A DNA stretch of 26,273 nt. Source: Clostridia bacterium. Lineage in GTDB: Bacteria > Bacillota > Clostridia > Christensenellales > Maliibacteriaceae. This document shows, one piece after another, positions 14,485 to 22,935 of the stretch (position 1 is the stretch's first letter; every line of letters starts with the position of its first letter). The position numbers and the translations under genes were made by a program. The DNA lies in the NCBI GenBank assembly GCA_017935825.1, contig JAGBGW010000019.1:1-26273 (forward strand), in the 5' to 3' direction. The notes beneath the pieces were generated by a model. It was not told the origin of the DNA. It searched no databases and saw only the letters and a list, made by a program, of their open reading frames with translations.

Positions 14485-15086
14485 TGCAACATAAAGCGAC
14501 TCGTCCGTCACGCCCTGTGGAGGTTCTCCACCGGGCGTGGCTTTTGTTCTTTTTCTTCTTCCGCATCGGCTTTTTCACCTTTGGAGGCGGTTGGAGCATC
14601 ATCGCCCAGATGACCCGTGAGTTTGTGGAGAAGAGAAAATGGCTCACCAATGAAGAACTGATGGATATGGTCTCGGTGGCACAATCCCTGCCCGGCATCA
14701 TGATCATCAACTGCTCCGTACAATTTGGCTACGCGCTGGGCGGTGTGTTCTGCGCTTTTGCTGCAGCACTGGGCATTGCGCTGCCGTCTTTCATCGTGCT
14801 GGTTGTTGTAACATTCTGCTACAATGAATTATCGCAAAACATCTACGTTGCCCGTGCCCTGGTCGGCGTACGCGCAGCGGTGGTGCCCATTATCGTGTCT
14901 GCCACGCTGCGGCTTCGTAAAGCCGCCCTGGTGGATAAGCTCAGCTGGGCGCTTGCCATCTTTGCACTTTGCATTTGTCTTTTCACCAATTTGTCCCGCA
15001 TCGTGGTGATCATCATCGGCGGCATTGCAGGTCTTCTGATCCTCAACATTATGGCAAAGAAAAAGGATAAGGAGGAAGAAGCATGA
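14484..15086 (+). CDS. chrA: Chromate transporter family protein, half-size subunit 1
   Basis: A 200-residue membrane protein of the CHR (ChrA) family. These half-size members occur as adjacent pairs and correspond to the two halves of full-length ChrA. The family hallmark FRIGFFTFGGGWSII lies at residues 27-41, and AQSLPGIMIIN follows near residues 68-78. Around five to six hydrophobic helices are visible. The C-terminus is charged (KKKDKEEE). The ATG overlaps the prs stop (TGATG), so translation is probably coupled. Members are called chromate efflux proteins, but the natural substrate of the paired form in anaerobes is uncertain. Confidence 0.9.
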   Translation: MQHKATRPSRPVEVLHRAWLLFFFFFRIGFFTFGGGWSIIAQMTREFVEKRKWLTNEELMDMVSVAQSLPGIMIINCSVQFGYALGGVFCAFAAALGIALPSFIVLVVVTFCYNELSQNIYVARALVGVRAAVVPIIVSATLRLRKAALVDKLSWALAIFALCICLFTNLSRIVVIIIGGIAGLLILNIMAKKKDKEEEA

Positions 15087-15613
15087 TCTACCTTCGACTG
15101 TTCTTTTCCTTTATCAAGATCGGTTTTTCCTCCTTCGGAGGACTTTCCCTTGTACCCGTCATCAATCAGGAAATGATGACCAACGGCTGGATGACCTCGC
15201 AGGAAGTGCAGGATATCATCGCCATTGCCGAAATGACCCCCGGCTCCCTGGGCATCAACTGTGCCACCTTTGCAGGCATGCGTGTGGCAGGTCTTGCAGG
15301 CGGCGCAGCGGCAACGCTTGGTGTGATGATGCCATCGCTGACACTGTGTCTGATCGCTGCGATTTTTGTGGAGAAATTCCGCAAAAGCCGCACGATGGAG
15401 GATATCCTCCACTCGGTGCGCCCCATCTGCCTTGGCATGATCGCGGCAACGGCACTGACCTTGATGCAGACCAACTTCCTCCCTTCGGGGATCTTCTGCT
15501 GGCAGGCACTGGTCATCGCCGTCATCGCAGGTGTGGTGCTGATGAAATTCAAAGCCAATATCCCCATCGTGGTGCTTTTAAGTGCCGGACTTGGGCTGTT
15601 GCTGGTACGCTGA
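15083..15613 (+). CDS. chrA: Chromate transporter family protein, half-size subunit 2
   Basis: A 176-residue partner of the preceding protein. The family motif is FIKIGFSSFGGLSLVPVI at residues 10-27, and AEMTPGSLGINCATFAG follows near residues 49-65. Five or so hydrophobic helices are visible. The ATG overlaps the stop of subunit 1 as ATGA. Paired half-size CHR proteins are thought to insert in opposite topologies and work together, which fits this strict overlap. The stop codon shares two bases with a 48-bp palindrome that ends the operon. Confidence 0.9.
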   Translation: MIYLRLFFSFIKIGFSSFGGLSLVPVINQEMMTNGWMTSQEVQDIIAIAEMTPGSLGINCATFAGMRVAGLAGGAAATLGVMMPSLTLCLIAAIFVEKFRKSRTMEDILHSVRPICLGMIAATALTLMQTNFLPSGIFCWQALVIAVIAGVVLMKFKANIPIVVLLSAGLGLLLVR

Positions 15614-15659
15614 ACAACAAAAGCATCGTTTGATTAATCAAACGATGCTTTTGTTGTTC
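15612..15659. terminator. Perfect 48-bp palindrome, bidirectional terminator
   Basis: Every base from 15612 to 15659 pairs with its mirror position around 15635/15636; the centre is TGATTAATCA. It fills exactly the space between the chrA stop and the stop of the convergent glycosyltransferase. Both arms end in T-rich sequence (CTTTTGTTGTT), so it can terminate both strands. Confidence 0.85.
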
Positions 15660-16871
15660 TCATTTTTCAGACAAGTGATGGATTTTTTCCCGAAGTCTTT
15701 GCAATGCACTGTGCCGCGGTTGGGCACCGCTTTGGATCAATCGTTCATAATGCAGTTCAGCCTCGGATATCACGCTCTCCCACGACCTGGGCAGTGTTAT
15801 CCTTGCCGCCTCTCCCAAGCGTTTTGTCATTGCTTGATCGTGCAAAACACGTTTCATCACATCCGCAAGACTTTCCGGCGACTCATCGCACAACAGACCG
15901 TTTTCACCATCACAAATGATCTCCGCAGGGGCACTTTGGAAAAGCGCCACAGAAGGTGTTCCCATTGCACCTGCTTCGGACACCACAAGGCCTGCTGTAT
16001 CATAGGCCGAAGGAAACACAAACAATCGCGCATTTCGATAAATGCCTGCAAGCAAACTTTGATCCGACACATGTCCTGTGAAAATCACATGCTCCGATAT
16101 TCCAAGGTTTTGTGCCTGTTTTTGAAATCGTTCCAAATCGCGGCCTTGTCCCACAAATACCATACGAAAATCTTCTCCCTGCGCATGCAGCAACGCGCAG
16201 GCTTTCAATGTCAATTCAATGTTTTTCTTTCTGTCGATCTGCCCCACATACAAAAACATCGGTTCATTTTTGATGTCCAAAAATGCCTTTACCTGCTCTG
16301 TTTGACAAGGTTCTGCAAAATTCGGATTCGTTCCGTTTTTCACAATACGGATTTCACCCTTGTACCCATAACTTTCCAGCTCCCGCGCCGCGTATTCGCT
16401 TACGGTCCAAACTTCATCGCAGCATTCAAAAAACTCTGCCACAATGGATGCCCCCAAATGTGCAATCGCACGGCTTTTGGTCATGGCATACATATCATCA
16501 TAATATTTGGAATGAAACGTTCCTACCAAAGGCACATTGTACTTGCGCGCCAAGCGAATTCCTTCCAAGCCTGCACTTGCAGGCGAATGCACATGGACAA
16601 TGTCAGGACAAATCATATCGATTCGTTTCAAATAATGCGGATCGATGCTTGCTACTCCTGCCTGATACTGCGGTGTTTTGGGAAGCCCCATTGTGGTCGC
16701 AAAATCCACGATTTCATACGTCAGACCCCCCCGATTCCCCGTATCGCGCATCGGGCAGATTGCATAAACTTCATGACCGTGTCTGCTTAAAATATCGCAA
16801 TAATTGACCACAACACGCCCCACACCATCCATCAAAGGCAAAAGCGAATCCGTACATTCAAAAATGCGCAC
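15660..16871 (-). CDS. Glycosyltransferase family 4 (GT-B fold)
   Basis: A 403-residue GT4 enzyme. The N-terminal acceptor half starts MRIFECTDSLLPLMDGVGR and contains HVHSPASAGLEG and GTFHSKYYDD. The donor half shows FLYVGQIDRKKNIEL (about residue 220) and the E-x7-E region SAYDTAGLVVSEAGAMG (about residues 300-316), where the first Glu is replaced by Asp. The layout resembles lipid or teichoic acid glucosyltransferases, but the acceptor cannot be read from sequence. I chose the GTG at 16869-16871, 8 bases after AAAGGGG; another GTG lies 18 bp upstream. It is a single-gene unit with its own promoter and looks more AT-rich than its neighbours by eye. Confidence 0.9.
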   Translation of the reverse strand: MRIFECTDSLLPLMDGVGRVVVNYCDILSRHGHEVYAICPMRDTGNRGGLTYEIVDFATTMGLPKTPQYQAGVASIDPHYLKRIDMICPDIVHVHSPASAGLEGIRLARKYNVPLVGTFHSKYYDDMYAMTKSRAIAHLGASIVAEFFECCDEVWTVSEYAARELESYGYKGEIRIVKNGTNPNFAEPCQTEQVKAFLDIKNEPMFLYVGQIDRKKNIELTLKACALLHAQGEDFRMVFVGQGRDLERFQKQAQNLGISEHVIFTGHVSDQSLLAGIYRNARLFVFPSAYDTAGLVVSEAGAMGTPSVALFQSAPAEIICDGENGLLCDESPESLADVMKRVLHDQAMTKRLGEAARITLPRSWESVISEAELHYERLIQSGAQPRHSALQRLREKIHHLSEK

Positions 16872-16923
16872 GAGAACTACCCCTTTCACATAGTTTCATT
16901 TCATCATTATTTTGGTTTGAAGC

Positions 16924-16953
16924 ATTATAAGACAGTAAAACAAGAGCTGTCAA
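16924..16953 (-). promoter_or_regulatory. Sigma-A promoter of the glycosyltransferase gene
   Basis: Minus strand TTGACA (complement of 16948-16953), an 18-bp spacer and TATAAT (complement of 16924-16929). Both hexamers are exact. It lies 53 bp upstream of the chosen GTG. Confidence 0.85.
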
Positions 16954-17020
16954 ATTAATCTTTCATTTGCATCCAATACAGCTTTGATCACACAAATTTC
17001 AAACGACATACAGATTTTCC

Positions 17021-17059
17021 ATCTATCGTATAGCCGCCAAATGTGGTAATATGATAGAT
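17021..17059 (+). promoter_or_regulatory. Inverted repeat (operator-like) upstream of the cysteine desulfurase
   Basis: ATCTATCGTAT (17021-17031) and ATATGATAGAT (17049-17059) form an inverted repeat with 10 of 11 pairs and a 17-base centre. The right arm includes TATGAT, the best -10 candidate in this gap, but no -35 match stands 16-18 bp before it. That combination suggests a regulated promoter with a dimeric repressor or activator site; a transcribed hairpin is the alternative. Confidence 0.45.
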
Positions 17060-17091
17060 GTACTTTTATGTAAAAATGAGAGGCAAAGACA

Positions 17092-18240
17092 ATGATCTAT
17101 CTGGATAACAGCGCCACCACCCATGCAAGAGCAGAAGTCATCGAAACGGTGAACGATGCAATGCAAAAGTTCTGGATCAACCCTTCTGCAGCTTATGCAC
17201 AGGCGCTTGATGTGGAAAAGGCGCTTGATGGCGCACGGCGCACGGTGCTTCGCTCCATTGGCGGTGCACAGGCAGGCACTGTAGTATTTACAGGCGGCGG
17301 TACGGAGGGCGATAACCTTTCCATCATCGGCGCAGCCAACGCACGACGTGCCCATTTCAATCACATCATCACCACGGCCATCGAGCATCCTGCAGTGCTT
17401 CGTACGGTGGAATTCCTTGAGCGTTCGGGCTTTGATGTGACCGTTCTTCCCGTCAACGAAAAAGGCTGTGTGATCCCCGAACAGGTGGCGGAGGCTGTCC
17501 GCGAGGACACCTGCATCGTGTCCGTCATGCACGTCAATAACGAAGTAGGTTCCGTCAACGATATCGCAGCCATCGCAGAGGCGGTCAAGGCGAAGAACCC
17601 CAACACCTACGTTCACGTAGATGCAGTGCAGGCGTATCTTCGCGTGCCCGTGGAACTTGCAAAGACCAAGATCGACCTTTATTCCGCCAGTGCCCACAAG
17701 GTGCACGGTCCCAAGGGCGTGGGTTTCCTGTTCATCCGAAAGGGTGTAAAACTGGACGGCGTGCAGCTGGGCGGCGGTCAGGAGATGGGTCTTCGTTCAG
17801 GCACCCAGAACGTACCCGGCATCCTTGGTTTTGCAAAAGCTGTGGAACTTTGGGATCCTGCCGACAACGACCGCATGCGCGGCTTGAAGGAAAAGCTCTT
17901 TGCCGAGATTTCTTCCCGTTTGGATGGTGTCAGAAGAAACGGTCCTTCTGCTGAAGAATCCGCACCTCACGTGCTGAACGTCGGTTTCACAGGCGTTCGT
18001 GCAGAAACACTGCTGCATGCGCTGGAAGATAAAGACGTGCTGGTTGCAACGGGCTCTGCCTGCTCCTCCAAGCATCGCAAAGTCAGTTTCGTGCTGGATC
18101 AGATGGGTGTTCCCGAAAGCCACATCGGCGGCTCCATCCGTCTGAGTTTCGGTATCTTTAATACTGAAGACGATATCGTCCCTGCGGCGGAGGCGATCGC
18201 AAGCGCGGTCACGCTTCTTCGCAGATTCAAAGCAAGATAA
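17092..18240 (+). CDS. Cysteine desulfurase (NifS/IscS family)
   Basis: A 382-residue PLP enzyme that removes sulfur from cysteine as an enzyme-bound persulfide. The N-terminus MIYLDNSATTHA is the family signature. The PLP lysine is Lys203 in SASAHKVHGPKGVGF. The nucleophile is Cys324 in GSACSSKHRKVS. HPAVLRTVEFL, VNNEVGSVND and LRSGTQNV are other conserved sites. It lies 38 bp before thiI. The same pairing occurs in Bacillus (nifZ-thiI), where the desulfurase serves 4-thiouridine in tRNA rather than Fe-S clusters, so I infer this is its main role. It is the first gene of the long plus-strand operon. Confidence 0.94.
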   Translation: MIYLDNSATTHARAEVIETVNDAMQKFWINPSAAYAQALDVEKALDGARRTVLRSIGGAQAGTVVFTGGGTEGDNLSIIGAANARRAHFNHIITTAIEHPAVLRTVEFLERSGFDVTVLPVNEKGCVIPEQVAEAVREDTCIVSVMHVNNEVGSVNDIAAIAEAVKAKNPNTYVHVDAVQAYLRVPVELAKTKIDLYSASAHKVHGPKGVGFLFIRKGVKLDGVQLGGGQEMGLRSGTQNVPGILGFAKAVELWDPADNDRMRGLKEKLFAEISSRLDGVRRNGPSAEESAPHVLNVGFTGVRAETLLHALEDKDVLVATGSACSSKHRKVSFVLDQMGVPESHIGGSIRLSFGIFNTEDDIVPAAEAIASAVTLLRRFKAR

Positions 18241-18278
18241 TAATCCCGAAAAAAAATTCTGAAAGGAAATTGATCGAT

Positions 18279-19469
18279 ATGGAAAACGTGGAAAAGTTGA
18301 TCCTCATCCGTTTTGGTGAAATTCACCTGAAGGGTCAGAACCGTCCCTATTTTGAAAACATGCTCCAGCGCCGCATCCGCGAGGCTGTGGCATTCTACGA
18401 AGGTGCTCGTGTCAGCCGTCACGACGGTCGTTATTTCGTCCGCGGTGCAGAGCATAACCCCGAGGTCATCGAAAAAATCTGCCGCGTCTTCGGCGTACAT
18501 TCCGTCTGCCCCGCAGTACAGATGCCCAAGGACAGCTTTGAAGATATCTGTGAAATGGCATGCGAACTGATGAAAGACGAAAAAGGTTCTTTCAAAGTCC
18601 ATGCACGCAGAAGCGACAAGCGTTACCCCATGGGTTCTCCCGAGATCGCCGCAAAGGTGGGCGAAGCCGTGCTGAACGCAAACGAAAACCTGCATGTGGA
18701 CATTAAAAATCCCGACACCCGTCTGGAAGTTGAGATTCGCGACAAGGCTTTCCTCTATTCCAAGGTCTACATGGCACGCGGCGGCATGCCCGTAGGATCC
18801 AACGGCAAGGCTTATGTGCTGCTTTCCGGCGGCATCGACTCCCCCGTTGCAGCTTACATGACCGCAAAGCGCGGCGTACACATCGATGCTGTGCACTTTG
18901 ATTCTCCCCCCTATACCAGCGCAAGAAGCCGCCAGAAGGTCATCGACCTTGCAAAGCTTCTGACCGACTACTGCGGTTCCATCCGTCTGCACATCGTGCC
19001 CTTTACCGAAATTCAGCAGGAGATCTACGAAAAGTGCCCCGATGAGGAGCTGACCATCCTCATGCGCAGAAGCATGATGCGCATTGCACAGGCCATCGCC
19101 ATCGAAGGCAACGGCACCGCACTTGTCACGGGCGAGAGCATCGGTCAGGTGGCAAGCCAGACTTTGGAATCCCTTGCATCCACCAACGATGTGTGCGCCC
19201 TGCCCGTCATCCGCCCCCTGATCTGCTTTGACAAGTCCGAGATCATGGAAGTGGCGCGCGACATCGGCACGTATGAGACTTCCATTCTGCCCTACGAAGA
19301 CTGCTGCACCGTATTCGTACCCCGTCATCCCAAGACCCATCCCAAGATCGAGGATGTACGAAAGTCCGAAGAAAACGTGGACTTTGCTGCCCTGGAAGCC
19401 CGCGCCATGGAACAGGCCACCTTCATGGACCTGCACCTTGGCGATTCCCACGAAGTGGAGCAGTATTAA
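18279..19469 (+). CDS. thiI: tRNA 4-thiouridine synthase ThiI
   Basis: A 396-residue ThiI, which adenylates U8 of tRNA and transfers sulfur to it; it may also supply sulfur for thiamine. After an N-terminal ferredoxin-like part (LIRFGEIHLKGQNRPYFE), a THUMP domain spans about residues 60-165. The PP-loop is SGGIDSPVAAYM (about residue 183), and EDCCTVFVPRHPKTHP holds the conserved active Cys. There is no C-terminal rhodanese domain, which is normal in Firmicutes, where a dedicated desulfurase hands sulfur over directly. I chose the ATG at 18279, because a TTG 9 bp upstream lies only 2 bases from AAAGGA. Confidence 0.95.
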   Translation: MENVEKLILIRFGEIHLKGQNRPYFENMLQRRIREAVAFYEGARVSRHDGRYFVRGAEHNPEVIEKICRVFGVHSVCPAVQMPKDSFEDICEMACELMKDEKGSFKVHARRSDKRYPMGSPEIAAKVGEAVLNANENLHVDIKNPDTRLEVEIRDKAFLYSKVYMARGGMPVGSNGKAYVLLSGGIDSPVAAYMTAKRGVHIDAVHFDSPPYTSARSRQKVIDLAKLLTDYCGSIRLHIVPFTEIQQEIYEKCPDEELTILMRRSMMRIAQAIAIEGNGTALVTGESIGQVASQTLESLASTNDVCALPVIRPLICFDKSEIMEVARDIGTYETSILPYEDCCTVFVPRHPKTHPKIEDVRKSEENVDFAALEARAMEQATFMDLHLGDSHEVEQY

Positions 19470-19499
19470 TCGAGCAAATAACGAAGGAGTGATTCTTCG

Positions 19500-21758
19500 A
19501 TGAATCTGACACAAATTCTGGATTCGTGGAAAAACGATCCTGCCGTGATGGATCATGTCACCTGCTGGCGGCAGATCCCTGCACAGAAGGCACATTACGC
19601 ACCGTGGCCCGATGATCTGGACGCACGTCTTGTTGACATGCTCAAAAAGCGCGGCATTGCGGCACCCTACAGCCATCAGGCAGAGGCCATGGAGCACATT
19701 GCAAAAGGCCGCGACACGGTGGTGGTCACCCCCACCGCATCGGGCAAATCCCTGTGCTATCACATCCCTGTTTTGAATGACATGCTGCGCGATCCAAACG
19801 CCCGTGCGCTGTATCTTTTCCCCACCAAGGCGCTTTCCGCCGACCAGGTGACGGAACTGTACGACATGATCGGCGATCTGGACTGCGACATCAAAGCTTT
19901 CACCTATGACGGCGACACCGCAGTTTCCGCCCGCCGCGCCGTACGCACCGCAGGCAACATCGTGGTGACCAACCCCGACATGCTGCATTCGGGCATTTTG
20001 CCCAACCACGTCAAGTGGGTGAAGCTTTTTGAGAACTTAAAATACGTGGTCATCGATGAGATCCATTCTTATCGCGGCGTTTTCGGCAGCCATCTTGCAA
20101 ATGTGGTACGAAGATTGAAGCGCATCTGCCAGTTCTACGGCAGTGACCCCGTGTTCATCTGCTGCTCTGCAACCATCGCAAATCCCCTGCAGCTTGCACA
20201 GACCATCACGGGCAGAACCATGGTGATGGTAGATCGCTCGGGCGCACCCGTGGGTCAGCGCGATATCGTGTTCTACAATCCGCCCGTGGTCAACAAGCAG
20301 CTTGGTATTCGTAAGAGCGCCATCTTCCAGGCGCAGATGTTTGCAGCGATTTTGATCGCAAATAAGATCCAGACCATCGTCTTTACCAGAAGCCGTCTGA
20401 TGGTGGAAGTCATTTTGACTTATTTGAAGACCTTCGTCCGCGACCGCATCGGTCGCACGGATCGTGTGCGCGGCTATCGCGGCGGCTACATGCCTTTGGA
20501 GCGCAGAGCCATTGAAAAAGGCTTGAAGTCGGGCGAAGTTCTGGGTGTTGTATCCACCAACGCGCTGGAGCTTGGCGTAGATATCGGCTCGCTGGAAGCA
20601 TGCATCCTCTGCGGCTATCCCGGCACCATCGCCAGCACATGGCAGCAGGCAGGCCGCGCAGGCAGACGCAATTCCTCCAGTTTCATGATGTTGGTGGCAA
20701 ACTCCTCCCCCATGGATCAGTTTATCGTCACCCATCCCGAGTACTTCTTTGATCAGAGCCCTGAAATGGCACTGATCAACCCCGACAACCTGTACATTTT
20801 CATGAGCCATTTGAAGTGCGCGGCATTTGAGCTGCCCTTTGAAGACGGCGAGATCTTCGGCGATGTGATCACCACCGAGGAAGCACTTGACTATCTGCAG
20901 GAAGAAGGCGTGGTGCAGCGCGTGGCAGGCCGCTGGCACTGGTCCAGCGAGACCTTCCCTGCAAAGGATATCTCTCTTCGAAGCGCATCCAACGAGAACG
21001 TGGTCATCATCGATGTGACCAATCCCGATCCCCGTGTCATCGGCGAGATGGATCACTTCACCGCGCCCATGCTGCTGCACGATGAAGCCATCTACATCCA
21101 CGAGGGCACCCAGTATCAGGTACAAAAGCTGGATCTTCCCATGCACAAGGCCTTCATCAAGAAGACCAACGTGGACTACTACACCGATGCGGACATGCAG
21201 GTGGATGTAAAGGTACTGGACGTCTTCACCGAACGTGAAATGCCCAACCGTCTTGATATGCACGGCGAAGTATTGGTCAATTCCCTTGTGACGGTCTTTA
21301 AAAAGATCAAGTTCGAGACCCACGAAAACGTAGGCTGGGGACAGGTCCATCTGCCCGAGATGACCATGCACACACAGGCGTCCTGGTACACCTGGCCCGA
21401 GGGTCTTGCAGGTCTTTCCGAAAGCGAGACCGGTACCGCACTTTCCGGTGTGGCAAATCTGGTGGCCAACGTGGCGCCTTTGTTCCTGATGTGCGATCCC
21501 CGCGACATCGCGGTGTTCTATCAGGTACGTCAGCCCTTCACGGATGCCCCTGCGCTATTTGTCTACGATGCAGTGCCCGGCTCCATCGGTCTTTCCGAAA
21601 AGCTGTATCACATGCAAAACGAGGTCTTCCGTCAGGCACTTGATCTTCTTGACAACTGCCCCTGCGAAGACGGCTGCCCCTCCTGCGTAGGTCCCGGTGC
21701 AGGTGAAAACGCAAAGGAACTGGCACGAAACCTTCTGCTTTCCATGATTCAGGAATAA
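19500..21758 (+). CDS. mrfA: DEAD/DEAH-box helicase MrfA (YprA)
   Basis: A 752-residue SF2 helicase with C-terminal DUF1998-type domain, matching MrfA, which in B. subtilis acts with MrfB in repair of mitomycin C lesions independently of UvrABC. Walker A is TPTASGKS (about residues 79-86), motif II is DEIH (about 184), and motif VI is QQAGRAGR (about 381). The zinc-type cluster is CPCEDGCPSC, with Cys at 720, 722, 726 and 729. The length is typical. AAGGAG precedes the ATG by 10 bases. It is 30 bp after thiI and 19 bp before mrfB. Its presence in a thiI operon is not the Bacillus arrangement. Confidence 0.93.
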   Translation: MNLTQILDSWKNDPAVMDHVTCWRQIPAQKAHYAPWPDDLDARLVDMLKKRGIAAPYSHQAEAMEHIAKGRDTVVVTPTASGKSLCYHIPVLNDMLRDPNARALYLFPTKALSADQVTELYDMIGDLDCDIKAFTYDGDTAVSARRAVRTAGNIVVTNPDMLHSGILPNHVKWVKLFENLKYVVIDEIHSYRGVFGSHLANVVRRLKRICQFYGSDPVFICCSATIANPLQLAQTITGRTMVMVDRSGAPVGQRDIVFYNPPVVNKQLGIRKSAIFQAQMFAAILIANKIQTIVFTRSRLMVEVILTYLKTFVRDRIGRTDRVRGYRGGYMPLERRAIEKGLKSGEVLGVVSTNALELGVDIGSLEACILCGYPGTIASTWQQAGRAGRRNSSSFMMLVANSSPMDQFIVTHPEYFFDQSPEMALINPDNLYIFMSHLKCAAFELPFEDGEIFGDVITTEEALDYLQEEGVVQRVAGRWHWSSETFPAKDISLRSASNENVVIIDVTNPDPRVIGEMDHFTAPMLLHDEAIYIHEGTQYQVQKLDLPMHKAFIKKTNVDYYTDADMQVDVKVLDVFTEREMPNRLDMHGEVLVNSLVTVFKKIKFETHENVGWGQVHLPEMTMHTQASWYTWPEGLAGLSESETGTALSGVANLVANVAPLFLMCDPRDIAVFYQVRQPFTDAPALFVYDAVPGSIGLSEKLYHMQNEVFRQALDLLDNCPCEDGCPSCVGPGAGENAKELARNLLLSMIQE

Positions 21759-21777
21759 CACGTTCGAGGTTAAACAC

Positions 21778-22920
21778 ATGGCAGGTCTGCGTGATAAACT
21801 CAAGACCATGGCGAGCCTGTCGGAAGATTGGAACGCCCAAGCCGCCGCGCCCGAAGCACCCAAGACGGGCGGGCTTGGTGATGATGTGTTTTTTTATCCG
21901 CTTGACCATAAAACGGGTGACTACACCTTAAAGGAATTTTTGTCCATTGATGAGGAAAGCTTCTTCGGCTTAAACGATGAAGCGGCGATGGACTTAGATC
22001 CCCGTCGTGTGCTGTTCCTCGATACCGAGACCACGGGTCTGTTCGGCGCAAACGTACAGGCTTTTCTTGTGGGGCTTGGGTATTATACAAACAGCGGCTT
22101 TTGTGTACGGCAGCTTCTGATGCGGAATCTTGCATCGGAAGAAGCACTGCTGCAAAAGCTGGATGAGATTTTTCAAAACTTCGATGTGATCGTCACCTTC
22201 AACGGAAAATCCTACGATATTCCCTTGATCCAGACCCGTATGCTGTATTGCAGAATGCATGGGTCTGTGCCCGACACCCACATCGACCTGATCCATCCTG
22301 CACGGCGCATCTACAAACTGCGCATCGAAAGCTGTCGGCTTTCCAATATTGAAGACAAAATCTTTCATGCAGGACGTAGCGACGACATCGATGGCGCAGA
22401 AATTCCCGGGCGGTATTTCCGTTACATCCGAACGGGTGATGAAAGTCTGCTTTCCGATATTTTGGAGCACAATCGGCAGGACATCGTCTCCATGCCCCTT
22501 CTTGCATGTGCCATGTGCCGCGTACTGGACGACCCGTCCATGAGCGAATTCGGCGCCGACCGCTTCAGCATCGGTCGCTATTACCAGCGGCAGAACAACC
22601 CCCAAATGGCGGAAAAGTATTTTTCCTCCGTCACCGATGGGCTTTGGTCACTGCCTTCCATGTGGCAAAAGTCCCTTCTTTTAAAAAAGAGCGACATGGC
22701 AGCCGCCGTTGCCTGCTGGGAAGAAATACTCTCCCACACGCCCGACTACTGCCCTGCGCTGATGGAACTTTGCAAATATCACGAACACACCACGCGTGAT
22801 GTGAAGCTGGCGCTTGAACTTTGCTGTCGTGCTCAACAAACAGGTATGGGCCAGATGAAGTTTGCAGACGACCTTGCAAAGCGCCGCGCACGGCTTGAAA
22901 AAAAGCTTTCCAAACAATAA
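21778..22920 (+). CDS. mrfB: RNase H-like exonuclease MrfB (YprB)
   Basis: A 380-residue DEDDh 3'-5' exonuclease with a TPR-like C-terminus, matching MrfB. The catalytic set is complete: Asp82 and Glu84 in FLDTETTGL, Asp147 in FNGKSYDIPL, and His231 and Asp235 in EHNRQDIVSM. The C-terminal third (from about residue 260) is helical with paired repeats (YYQRQNNPQMAEKYF, AVACWEEIL, ALELCCRAQQ), as in TPR proteins. MrfB is thought to trim DNA exposed by the MrfA helicase at damaged sites. The start follows GAGGTT. The immediate adjacency to mrfA supports a joint function. Confidence 0.92.
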   Translation: MAGLRDKLKTMASLSEDWNAQAAAPEAPKTGGLGDDVFFYPLDHKTGDYTLKEFLSIDEESFFGLNDEAAMDLDPRRVLFLDTETTGLFGANVQAFLVGLGYYTNSGFCVRQLLMRNLASEEALLQKLDEIFQNFDVIVTFNGKSYDIPLIQTRMLYCRMHGSVPDTHIDLIHPARRIYKLRIESCRLSNIEDKIFHAGRSDDIDGAEIPGRYFRYIRTGDESLLSDILEHNRQDIVSMPLLACAMCRVLDDPSMSEFGADRFSIGRYYQRQNNPQMAEKYFSSVTDGLWSLPSMWQKSLLLKKSDMAAAVACWEEILSHTPDYCPALMELCKYHEHTTRDVKLALELCCRAQQTGMGQMKFADDLAKRRARLEKKLSKQ

Positions 22921-22935
22921 CAGGAGTTGGTCCAT

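Noticed and set aside
16890..17091. Riboswitch (TPP or SAM) upstream of the desulfurase-thiI operon
   Set aside because: The distance from the -10 candidate to the ATG is only about 36 nt and no conserved riboswitch core can be seen.
18099..20009. Minus-strand open frame opposite csd, thiI and mrfA
   Set aside because: It crosses three identified plus-strand genes and has a shadow-like composition rich in His, Cys and Gly.
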